DNA of 64,000 bases from Monodelphis domestica (taxonomy: Eukaryota > Chordata > Mammalia > Didelphimorphia > Didelphidae): positions 87,669,735-87,733,734 of the forward strand of contig NC_077227.1 in the NCBI RefSeq assembly GCF_027887165.1, in the 5' to 3' direction. A program made the translations under genes and the position numbers. Each line of letters opens with the position of its first letter. Position 1 is the first letter of the stretch. The notes beneath the pieces are model-generated. The model saw only the letters and a list, made by a program, of their open reading frames with translations, was not told the DNA's origin and did not search any database. Below are positions 36,015 to 46,724 of the stretch, one piece after another.

Positions 36015-36172
36015 ATCATGATTAAGAAGAGATCTTGAAGTCAGGAAGACTTAAACTCTAATCTGACCTCAGACACTTCCTACCTGTGTAAGCCTAGGCA
36101 AGTCACTTAACCCCAGTGGCCTAGTCCTTGACATTTGTCTTTTTAGAATTGATACTAAGACATAAGGTAAAG
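36015..36172 (+). repeat. tRNA-derived SINE (SINE1 type) seeding a purine tract
   Basis: Has gaagtcaggaagacttaaac, aagcctaggcaagtcactta and a tail agaattgatactaagacata. The A/G-rich end runs straight into the tract at 36175. Confidence 0.62.
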
Positions 36173-36174
36173 AA

Positions 36175-36692
36175 AGGAGGAGGAGGAGGAGGAGGAGCAG
36201 GGAAGCAGGAGGAGAGGAGATGGAGAACAAAAAGGTGAAGGAGAAGGAGGAGGAGGAGAAGGAGAAGGAGGAGAAGAAGGAGAAGAAAGAGGAGAAGAGG
36301 AGAGGTAGAAGAAGGAGTAGGAGGAGGAAGAAGAGGAGGAGGAGGAGGAGCAGGAGGAGGAGCAGGAAGAGGAGGAGGAGGAGGAGGAGGAGGAGAAGGA
36401 GCAGGAGGAGGAGCAGGAAGAGGAGGAGGAGGAGGAGGAGAAGGAGAAGGAGAAGAAGAAGAAGAAGAAGAAGAAGAAGAAGAAGAAGAAGAAGAAGAAG
36501 AAGAAGAAGAAGAAGAAGAAGAAGAAGAAGAAGAGGAAGAGGAAGAGGAAGAGGAAGAGGAAGAGGAAGAGGAAGAGGAAGAGGAAGAGGAAGAGGAGGA
36601 GGAGGAGGAGGAGGAGGAGGAGAAAGAAGGAGGAGGAGGAAGAAGGAGGAGGAGGAAGAAAGAAGGAGGAGGATCAGCAGGAAGAGGAGGAG
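36175..36692. repeat. AGG/AAG purine-only microsatellite, about 0.5 kb
   Basis: Four phases. An AGG-rich part to about 36440 contains a roughly 60-base duplicated module with AGCAGG interruptions. It is followed by a pure (GAA)n of about 28 units (36451-36534), about ten copies of the hexamer GAGGAA (36535-36596), then AGG and AAGAAGG mixtures. Almost all purine on the plus strand. Long Ser-rich or Arg/Glu-rich frames across it are artefacts. Confidence 0.96.
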
Positions 36693-36724
36693 TCAATAAA
36701 AGTCATCTTATTAGTAGGAGCATG

Positions 36725-37550
36725 GCTAGTTAGTAATCCATTAAAATGATTTTAAATTCTGGTGAGTTGTAATCTTAATAATGTAAAGCAATGAGGCAAC
36801 ATATCATTTAGACATCTATTATGACCTCAGACTGCATTAAGAGATGCATAGTATACCCCAAAATATGATAATTATACTCTGGTTAAACATCATTTAAGGA
36901 AAAAGATCTATAAACTAGAATGTTCAGAGTATAGAAATCATAATAATGAAGGGCATCCAAAATCACTCTTCACTTCCCACCTCTGTATATTAACACAGGT
37001 TGTATGCCAGGTTTGATAGCAGGGAAAAGAAAAAGAAAACAATCTTCTAACAGTAGAATTAATGAAAAGTGAAATGATCTGACTTGAAAGTGGTGAAATA
37101 CTTTTTAAATGTCTTCAAGCAGAGTTTGCATGACTACTTATCTGCTATATGAAGACAGAGACCCCTTTTATGTATGGGTTGGTTTAGATGATTATTTAGG
37201 CCCTTTCTACTTCTCTGATTCTGTGGCTATATTGATATAAGGAAATATGTAATTTGGAAAATTAAATAAAAGTGGAGAGCAATTGCCTGAGGAAGGAAAG
37301 ATAGAAGAGATATTTCATAGTATATGGTTTACTGACTCCTTTCTGGACAGAAATGGGAAATAGATGAGGAGTTTGGGAAATAGATCATGAACATGGCAAA
37401 GAGATATTTTTTTCTAAATATCTAAAGCTAAAGTAAATGATAAAATATTTCAATTCTATAGAGGATGTGCTCTACAGAACAAACAAACAAACAATTGATA
37501 ATTTTTCCCTTGTTCCAAGTTCAATTCAATTTGGATCTGTTTAGAAATGT
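36725..37550. other. Unassigned sequence
   Basis: No gene or named repeat recognised. Confidence 0.4.
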
Positions 37551-37555
37551 TATGG

Positions 37556-37755
37556 GGGCAGCTAGGTGGCTCAGATGATTTAGAGTCAGGCCTAGAGATG
37601 GAACATCCTGGTTTCAAATCTGGCCTCAGACAATTCCTATGTGTGTGACTGTGGCCAAGTCAGTTAACCTCCATTACCTAGCCCTTACCACTGTTCTGCC
37701 TTGGAACTGATACACAGTATTGATTCTAAGATAAAATGTAAGAATTTTAAAAAAT
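37556..37755 (+). repeat. tRNA-derived SINE1 copy
   Basis: Starts gggggcagctaggtggctca (A box), has tggtttcaaatctggc (B box), ctgtggccaagtcagttaac and the family's tail inverted repeat around gatacacagtattgattcta. Close to full length. Confidence 0.82.
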
Positions 37756-37759
37756 GTTA

Positions 37760-38408
37760 CTGTGAAGCTGAACTTTTTCAAGACTTACAAAAAGATAAAA
37801 TTTCTAAGCCCATAGAAGAATGAAAGAGGCCATTCTCCTGCATCCACTCCTTAAAGACAATCAAAGTGATTTCACACTCTGTATTATTGGTATCCAAAAT
37901 TGGCTCCAATGGATATATCAGTTTGGAGACTATTAAATATTTATACGTACACAAATCCAGTAAAACATAAAAGAAGAAAAATAAATTTTAACTCTAAGAT
38001 ACCAGGTTAGGTCAAGAGTTTTCCTTTACAAAAAGTTTTAAGTACCAGACTGTGTATTCTGTTTTGTAAGAATTTTTTAAAAAGCATTGCAAAAATAAAA
38101 AAAAGGATTATCATCACCTATAAGGACAATTTCATCATTTAAAACATAGAGAGGGCAATGAAAGGAGTTGCTTTTTTGGAATGATTCTGCATCCCAAAAA
38201 TCAACTGCAAAAGTCGAAATAATGGGAATCTTTGAAGAAAGTGATCACTCTACCTTAGCATTAGTGATAGTAAAAGAGTATAAGAGTAGATCCAGTGTGA
38301 AATGTACCCTATAAATTGGAAAAATAGATTTCAAAATGTTCAGAGAAAGAATATTTATTTTCTAGTATCTTAAAGTTTTATAGGGAGAAATAACCAAAGA
38401 GATATGGG
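37760..38408. other. Unassigned sequence
   Basis: Nothing recognisable. Confidence 0.4.
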
Positions 38409-38411
38409 AAG

Positions 38412-38628
38412 CTTAAAAAAAAAAACCCTTACCTTCCATCTTGGAGTCAATGCTGTGTATTGGCTCCAAGGCAGAAGAATGGTAAGGGCTAGGCAATGGG
38501 GGTTAAGTAACTTGCCCAGGGTCACACAGTTGGGAAGTGTCTGAGGCCAGATTTGAACCTAGGACCTCCCATCTCTAGGCCTGGCTCTCAATCCACTGAG
38601 CTACCCAGCTGCCACTGGGAAGCTTTTA
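38412..38628 (-). repeat. tRNA-derived SINE1 copy, antisense, well preserved
   Basis: Poly-A side is the T/A end at 38412. The plus strand shows cttccatcttggagtcaatg, gtattggctccaaggcagaa, cttgcccagggtcacacagt, gatttgaacctagg (B box) and ccactgagctacccagctgc (A box). Low divergence suggests a fairly recent copy. Confidence 0.87.
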
Positions 38629-39689
38629 AAAATGAAAATTTAATAATATAAACATAATATATTTTGATGAAGAAAAAAAGACCAATGTAAAGGGTCAGAT
38701 GTATATACATAGAGGGAATTCATCAAGGAACAGGTTTTCAAATATTATGGTAAGATGTAAAGTGAAGATGGTAGAATAGGGCCCGAGGCTTCTTTGCCCT
38801 GCTAATAGCCACCACAAATAACCAAAAATAACTCCAAAAAACTAAAAGTGGCAAAAACAGATATGAGTTAGGAGTGAAGCTTAAAAAGCAGAGACAACTA
38901 GGGAGAAAGGTTTCTGACTTCCCTAGACTAGGTCCCTCTGCTTTAGTCCCTGGGTGCAAGAACAGAACAAAACAGAGTGAAATCAACAAAGTAGTTCCTG
39001 AGGGCAAGATTGGCAAACTCAACTTGTTTGCTGAATCCCAGAACTTGTATCTGGAGGGTACCACTGGAATCTAGAGCCAGAGAATCCTGGAGATAGCTAT
39101 GACTGCTATAACATCATCTCTGGAGACATTCCTTTCCCCATTGGCTAACAGCTGGGAATTGAAAGAATGAACACCACTGAGCCTATGGGTGCCAGGATGC
39201 AAGGCCAAGAACTCAAAATTTTCTCCTGACAAACAAGGGACTTTGGAAGTCAAAGGAATGTTGATTAGATTCCTACTCTAGCACTGGTTGCAACAGTAGG
39301 AGAGGAGGAGTGAAGAAGCCGCACACACTGCTGATGTGTGGTTGCTGAGGGACTGTGATCCCAATCAGCTGTGATCAATCTCAGGAGACTGGAGTTCCTG
39401 GTTGTTGCCACAGGGAGAGGCAGACTGCCTTCTTGCAGCAGCAGTGGCAGAATTGCCCATGGGTTCTGGTTGGAGCACTTGAGGTCAATCAAGGAACATG
39501 GCTTGAGTGAGAGACATAGAGTATATATGAACCTAAACTATAAGTATGGAGATAATGAAATAGGATACAGGAAAAAAAAAACATTCAGAATAACCCTGAA
39601 TCCTAAGGTAACATCCCAACACACTAGGAACTCTGGGACTTTAATAAAAGCCAATAGTTAAGTCTATTGACTTTGCAGCTAAAATTAAA

Positions 39690-39728
39690 ATTAAATAAAT
39701 AAATAAATAAATAAATAAATGAATAAAT
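39690..39728. repeat. (AAAT)n microsatellite
   Basis: Eight or so AAAT units just before the ORF1 start of the old L1. Confidence 0.9.
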
Positions 39729-42039
39729 ATGAGCAAGCAAAAGAGAAAGAACTCAACTATTGATAGCTATTATAGGGGCAGAGAAGACCTCAGCTCAAAT
39801 CAGAGGACAATGGAGTAAAAACACTTAATTCAAAAACAGCAAAGAAATATAATAAATAACCATAAGGTCATAAAATGCTTTTGTAAGAGTTTAAAAAAGA
39901 CCTCAAAATCCAAATGAGAGAGGTCAAGGAAAAATTAGAAAAAACAATAAGAGCAATGCAAGAAAATCAAGAAAAGTATAAAAGATCACTCAAATGGAAA
40001 AAGAAATCCAGAAATTCCTAGTAGAAAATAATGTATTAAAAACTAGATTTGGACAAAGGCAAGTGACCTTTTCCTAAGATTATAAGAAATAAGAAAATGA
40101 AATAAAAAGAAAGAGATAATAGAATAGAATATGAAAAATCCTATCACAAATACAACTGATAGAAAACAGATCAAGGAGATAAAATATAAGAGTAGTAGGA
40201 CTTTTGTAAAATTAAGATCAAAAGAAAAGTTTAAACACTGCACTACAAGATATCATCCAGGAAAAGTGTCCATAAATTCAAGAATTAGAGCGTAAAATAC
40301 AAATGGAAAGAATCCAATGATTACTACCGCAAAGAGAATTAAAGATGAAAATTTACAGGTATTTCATTGCTAAATTCCTTAATTCTCAGGTCAAGGGAGC
40401 AATAGTACAAACAATGAGAAAAAAAATTAATACTGTGGAGCTACAGTCAGAATAATATAAGATAGCAAACATAACATAAAAGAATGAAAGACATGGAACA
40501 CAGCATTTTGTAGAGCAAAAGAACTGAGCTTACAACCAAAGAATACCATATTCAAGAAATATGGACATTAATTATAAAAAAATAAAAATGGATATCTAAT
40601 GAACTTAATGAGTTTCAACTATACTATTCCCATGGGGAAACCCAGAACTCAGCCAATTTAATCTGTAAAAAACATACAAAGGAAATAGAAGGCTAATTGA
40701 TAAGCAACCCAAATGGTCAAAATGTTGAATGTATGAGAAAATGTCATCTACAGCCCCTGGAAATTGCATCATTGCCTGGAAATTCTGAAGGGGCATGTAT
40801 GGATGGAATACTAGAGGTCAATGTGAATATAATGGAATGAACTAAAATAGTTGTTCAATAGAGCAGTAGGAAGTAGGGTGGAATGGTTCTCTCATATGCT
40901 GGAGGAATGAATAGAGAAACTGCCACAGAGAAGGGGAGAAAGGGGTAGAGTGCTGGTAGTACTTGAACCCTATTCTCATCATAATTGGGATAGAGAACAA
41001 TATGTACAGTTAGAAGGATAAAAATCATCTTAACATACAGAGTAACAGGAGACAAAGAGGATGGGATCAGAGAGGGATTGGGAGTCCTCTTGAGGAACTG
41101 AGGGAGGAGGGCAAAGGGATAAGTAAAAGGAGGAAAGAGAGGAATACCTAGAGGAGAGTATATATCAAGTGGTAGGGAGCAAGTTAAGGGGATAAAGGAG
41201 GGACTCTAAGGACAGGATAGAGGAGGGATATTTAAAATCAAACTCATATCAAGCAAGGCACAGTTGTGGGATAAGGAAAAAGATTTTTTTGAAAAGTAGA
41301 TAGAATAAGACTTAAAAGGTCAGGTGGAAGAGGCTAGGGAGAGTGGAAAGTGGCTCAGTTTGGAAGTAGAAGGGCAAAGGGAGAAGATAACAGGATGTTG
41401 GCTAAGAGGTTAGATTGGAGAAATATTGGTTAAGGGAATTTGGACATCTGAGGAGGATTACAGTGGAAAGAAAGGAAGTGGGGCACAGACAGTGAGGAGG
41501 AAAAAATAGATGGAAATGCACAGCTAATAACTATGTCATTGAATATAAATGTGATGAATTCATTCATGGGAAAAATGGATAACAAAAAAGATAAGACACC
41601 AGAACCTGACAATGTGTTGTTTACAACAAACTCATTAAAAATAAGAGTCACACATAGAATGAAGGTGAGGGGATGGAGCAGAATATACTGTAGCTCATTT
41701 GATACAGAGAAGGCAGGGATAGTATTTATGCTCTCTGAGAGAGTTGGGGCTAAAATGTATATAATTGGAAGGGATAAATAAGGTATATTTTATGTTGGGG
41801 GATACTAAGGATAATGAAACATTATCAATATAGGACCTGTAAGTATCAAGAATTATAGCCTCCAAATTTTTTAAGGAAAAAATAAATCAGATACAGATGG
41901 AAATATGTAACAAAATAATAATACTGGCTTTAATTCCCCTCTTAGGACTAGATAAATATAACCAAAAATAAGTAGGAAATAAATTAAGGTGATGAATAAG
42001 ACCTTAGAAAAATTAAATATGACATATAGAAGAACCCTC

Positions 42040-42324
42040 ACATACCTTCTTGAAGTTAGTAGTAGATCTAAGCCTAAATATACATATAATCCAAACGGTT
42101 CCTGGTGGGGCAACTACACTTTAGAAAAGAAATATTCTGCAAAAGTCTTATACTATGGAGGTAATCCTGCATGTCTGAAGGATTGTGCCTTTGGAACAAA
42201 AGTTCTACTGAGCATGACCAAGCTCGATAGACTTGGTTTTGGAAAGAACATGGTCAGGGCAATAGATTGTATCTGTTGTCTAAGGCCCAATTTCATTAAA
42301 TATGACCCTGGTAATTTATGTTAA
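42040..42324 (+). other. Unrecognised open segment within the old L1
   Basis: The end of a 111-codon frame starting at 41989. From about codon 20 it stops resembling L1 and reads a Cys-containing stretch with NGSWWGNYTLEKKYSAKVLY, ACLKDCAFGTKV and CICCLRPNFIKYDPGNLC before the stop. I do not recognise it. It sits exactly where the RT domain should be, so it could be foreign sequence inserted or captured there, or chance. Confidence 0.3.
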
Positions 42325-42884
42325 CTGAGAACCAGATGGGTTAAGCTGATCAAGTTAAATGCTGATAGGAATGTAGAGAAACAGGTCTAATGTTACACTG
42401 CTAGAGCAGTTGTGAATTGTTTTTTTTTTTTAAGAAAACAAGATAGAAACATATATTAAGAGCTATAAAGTTATTCATGCTCTTTGACATAAGGATCACA
42501 TTACTAGGATTTGACCCTAAGGGCATTATTGAGAGGGTAGAAAACTGTAGGTATGAAAATATTCATGAAAGCTTTGTTTGTAATGACAAAATAACTGGGA
42601 AATAACATAAATACAATGATTGGGAGGAAAAGTTGAATAGATTGTGATATTTGGATGTCATGGAGTATAATATAGTATTAGAAATGACAAATATTGGAAA
42701 TATAAAGAAAATAAGGGAAAATATGAAGAAATTAAAAGAGAATAAGAATAATACATGTTATGATTACCAAAGAGAACCCAAAACAAGTCATAAAGAAAAA
42801 AGGTATCAAGGTAAAACAAATCCAAATGTAATTCAAAAGCAAAGCATATTTATATTATTACACTTATGTAATTTATATGTATTT

Positions 42885-44817
42885 ATTTTTTATTTTTTTA
42901 TTTAGATCATTTTTCCATGATTCCATGAATCATGATTCCTTCTCTTCCCTCACCCCTCCTGGAGTTGACAAGCAATTCCACTGAGTTATACTGTATCATT
43001 GTTCAAAACCCATTCCCATGTTATTCTTTTTTTTTATCAGTGATCTTTTAACATCAAAACCCTAATCATATCTATATCAACCTACATGATCGATCATATG
43101 TTTTTCTTCTGTGTTTCTCCTCTCATAGTTCTTTCTCTGGATGTGCATCACATTCTTTCTCATAAATTCCTCTGGATTGTACTGGGTCATTGCATTGCTG
43201 CAGCTAGTAGAAAAAGTCTATTACATTCGATTGTGCCGATAATGTATCAGTCTCTGTGAACGATATTCTCCTGGCTCTGCTCCTTTCATTCTGCATCAGT
43301 TCCTCAAGGTCTTTCCAGTTCACATGAAACTCCTCCAGTTCTTTATTCCTTTCAGGGCAATAATATTCCATCACCATCAGATACCACAATTTGTTCAACC
43401 ATTCCCCAATAAATGGACACCCCTTAATTTTCCATTTTTTTTTGCCACCACAAAGAGTGAGGCTATAAATATTTTTGTACAAGTCTTTTTCCTTATTATC
43501 TCTTCACAGTACAAACCTAGCAGTGGTATGGCTGGGTCAAAGGATAGACATTCTTTTAAAGTCCTTTGTGTATAGATCCAAATTGCTCTCCAGAATAGTT
43601 GGAACAATTCACAAATCCACTAGCAGTGTATTAGTGTTGCAATTTTGCCACATCCCCTCCAACATTTATTACTTTCTTTTGCTGCCATATTGGTCAGTCT
43701 GATAGGTATAAGGTGGTACCTCAGAGTTGTTTTAATTTGTATTTCTTTAATCAGAAGGGATTTAGAACACTTTTTATGTGCTTATTTTTTTTTAATTTTT
43801 TTAAAAATATATTTTATTTGATCATTTCCAAGCATTATTCGTTAAAGACATAGATCATTTTCTTTTCCTCCCCCCCCCACCCCCCATAGCCGATGCGTAA
43901 GTCCACTGGGCATTAGATGTTTTCTTGATTTGAACCCATTGCTTTGTTGATAGTATTTGCATTAGAGTGTTCATTTAGAGTCTATCCTCTGTCATGTCCC
44001 CTCAACCTCTGTATTCAGGCAGTTGCTTTTTCTCGGTGTTTCCACTCCCATAGTTTATCCTTTGCTTATGAATGGTGTTTATTTCTCCTGGGTCCCTGCA
44101 AGTTGTTCAGGGACATTACACCACCTTTTTATGTGCTTATTGATAGTTTTGATTTCATCCTATAAAAACTACCTATTCATGTCCCTTTACCATTTATTGA
44201 TTGGGAAATGGCTTGATTTTTTGTAAATTTGACTTAGTTCCTTATATATTTGGGAAATTAAACCTTTGTCAGAGAGTTTTGGTATAAAAATATTCTCCCA
44301 GTTTGCTGCTTTCCTTCTAAGTTTGATTGCATTGGTTTTGTTTGTACAAACCCTTTTTAATTTTATAGAATCAAAGTCATTCATTTTACATTTTGCAATA
44401 TTCTCTATCTTTTGCTTGGTCTTAAATCCCTTCCTTTATCACAGATCTAACAGGCATACTATTCTATTTTCACCTAATTTATTTATGATTTCACTCTATA
44501 TTTGTCATTTACCCATTTTGAGTTTATTTTGGTATAGGGTGTGAGATGTTGATCCAAACCTAATTTTTTCCATTCTGTTTTCCAATTATCCCAGCAGTTT
44601 TTGTCAAATAGTGAGTTCTTGTCCCCAAAGTTGGTATCTTTGGGTTTATCAAACACTAGTTTACTAAGGTCATTTATCCCTAGTCTATTCCACTGATCCA
44701 CCTTTTTGTCTTTTAGCCAGGATCATATTGTTTTGATGAGCACTGCTTTATAGTACAGTTTAAGATCTGTTACTGCTAAGAATCCATCTTTCACATTTTT
44801 TTCATTATTTCCCTTGG
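42885..44817 (-). mobile_element. 5'-truncated L1, interrupted by another L1
   Basis: From a T-rich end near 42885 the plus strand gives 3' UTR, the ORF2 C-terminal region (minus-strand frames with DPAIPLLGLY near 43530), then after the nested insert the part homologous to positions 1-820 of the window ([14 protein letters not shown] near 44500-44550). Truncated at about 44817. Frames are broken. Confidence 0.88.
43786..44124 (-). mobile_element. Short L1 3' end inserted into the L1, 16-bp target duplication
   Basis: 339 bases of L1 3' UTR sequence of a different, younger-looking subfamily (tgcgtaagtccactgggcat, atgtcccctcaacctctgta). Flanked by a perfect direct repeat ctttttatgtgcttat at 43770-43785 and 44125-44140. 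Confidence 0.93.
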
Positions 44818-44819
44818 TG

Positions 44820-45195
44820 TCACAGAATATATCAGTATTTCAACAAAGCCTTTAATGAAATTTCTCATGTTATCTTTATGGGTAAAATGAAGAGAGATGA
44901 GTTTAATCCCATAGAGTTAGATGGATTTATAAACTCTATAAACAGTTTGTTAACACAATATTAATGATTTAAGGTCAACATAAAGAGAGGTACCTCACTG
45001 AATGGTATAATATAGGAAAATTAGTTTATAGATATTATTGCTTTGTAGTTGTTTAGAGTTTCAATTTATGTTATTTATTATCTTTTTATCTTTATTATTT
45101 ATGTTCAAGATTGGCACCATCATTTAACAAATGTCTACTACATATTTTGAACTGTTAAGCATGGAGATATTTTTTAAAATGAAGACTGTCAGTCT
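44820..45195. other. Unassigned sequence
   Basis: AT-rich, nothing recognised. Confidence 0.4.
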
Positions 45196-45199
45196 GTCC

Positions 45200-45455
45200 A
45201 TATAAGGAGCATGTGTTTCACTGTTTTAGTCACAACCAACTCTTTATGACCTCATTAGGGATTTTCTTAGCAAAAACATTAGAGCAATTTGTTATTTCCT
45301 TCTCCAGCTCATTTTACAGATGAGAGAATTGATGCAAGCAGGGTTAAATGACTTGCCTAGGATAACATATCCAGTAAGTGTCTAAGGCCAGATGTGAGCT
45401 CATGAAGATGACTCCAGACCTGACCATCTGCCATAGCACTACCTACCTGCCTCAT
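45200..45455 (-). repeat. Marsupial Mar1-type SINE, antisense
   Basis: Shows tttatgacctcattagggat, ttttcttagcaaaaacatta, tcattttacagatgagagaa and agtaagtgtctaaggccaga, ending with a tRNA-like head. Confidence 0.7.
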
Positions 45456-45604
45456 ATTTAAGGAGAAAACTCTTGTAACTAAATTAAAAGATGAAGATGA
45501 ATTAAAATTATAGCAAGGTTAATTCAGTTCTAACTTGTAAAGAGTAATGGGAAAAGATATAGCATAAGAATCAAGGGTCCAGCTTCTAGTATCACTAACA
45601 GACT

Positions 45605-45645
45605 GTGTGTGTGTGTATGTGAGTGTGTGTGTGTATGTGTTTCCA
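45605..45645. repeat. Imperfect (TG)n microsatellite
   Basis: GT units with A and T interruptions. Confidence 0.85.
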
Positions 45646-45659
45646 CATTGTTAAACTGA

Positions 45660-46720
45660 AAGAGTTGGACCAAATGATGTTTCATCCTTAAAATGGGATG
45701 CTATAACTTGGATATTTCTTTTTGATTCTGAACTTTTGAAGAGTTAGGGAGAATCAACAACCTCTACCTGGGAATAGCACATAGATATGATTTACCCATG
45801 AGAATAATTAACTATTGGGCAGTCAGATTTCAACAAAATTGTAAATCATCATCCATTATGTTTGAGGTAAGTTAGCAATATATTCTGGATTTATGATCCC
45901 TAATATTGAATGCTACCTTTACCTAAAAGGGAATAGATATGCTTTACCAATTGAAACAGCAGGATCTACAGTTGTGTTGGTTTTGAATCAAGTGGAAGAA
46001 ACATGGTCTTCCTCATATTATCAGGGAAGACAAAGATTCACTCAGTTTGATACTTTATATATTTCAGAATAGGAAGGAAATCTGTATTATTGTTATTAAT
46101 AGAGGGTACAATCTGCAAGACCTTTCTTCATTCTTCTGTTTCCTTTAATATTTTCTGCCTAAAAGGAGAAAATCTCCTGTCAAGGTTATGGAGCACCATA
46201 GCCCAAAGAAATTAAACTTACATACCCAAATGGATTTGTGATCTCCTCAAATTAAGGGTTCTACCTAGTGATGCAGGATATAACCCATGCATGCATGCCT
46301 AACTATCCTGTAAACTCTTGACCCATGTCTTCTTTAGACTTTTCCATATATCCAGAATATTTTAGTTCCTCCTCACTTTCCTCTGATGCTGTGAGGCTAC
46401 AACTGGAACATTCTAGCCATCTGCTAGTGTTCATTTTTGGTGCATCCCCAGTCTGTTCTCTTTATAAGATTCCTTGGTGACATCTTTTTGGTCTTTTACT
46501 TTTGATCTCAAAGCTCCTTGTTAATTATATGTCTTAGCCTTCTCATACCAACCATACCAACCATAGATATTTCTATCTATGAAATTCATTTTTATTTATT
46601 CTAAGGAAATTGCATTCATATCATATCATTTGACCTTATGATGACACTGGTTAAATGTTGGTATCACTAAGGTGTACTTTTCATGTGAAATCTGTTGGTT
46701 TTATCATGATCAAATAGCCA
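45660..46720. other. Unassigned sequence
   Basis: No gene or named repeat. A tgcatgcatgc run occurs near 46287. Confidence 0.4.
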
Positions 46721-46724
46721 GTCA

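Larger units (their letters stand above)
38740..42680 (+). mobile_element. Old L1 with 5' end, ORF1 remnant, endonuclease remnant and 3' end; internal part lost
   Basis: The 5' side reads gtgaagatggtagaataggg (compare the YY1-type start of the L1 at 5400) and leads through about 1 kb of 5' UTR-like sequence to an ORF1 start at 39729, where MSKQKRKNSTIDSYYRGRED reads open for 29 codons. An endonuclease-like region at about 41520-42000 includes DTEKAGIVFMLSERVGAK, homologous to [18 protein letters not shown] of the intact ORF2. From about 42350 the text is already the ORF2 end/3' part. So RT and most of ORF2 are missing, as in half-LINE (HAL1-like) copies. Boundaries approximate. Confidence 0.7.

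Noticed and set aside
36121-36699. Long Ser-rich (minus) and Arg/Glu-rich (plus) open frames
   Set aside because: They are translations of a purine-only microsatellite and have no start context, domain or non-repeat body.
37556-37755. tRNA gene suggested by A-box and B-box sequences
   Set aside because: The boxes belong to the head of a tRNA-derived SINE with a body and tail, and the same arrangement recurs many times in the window.
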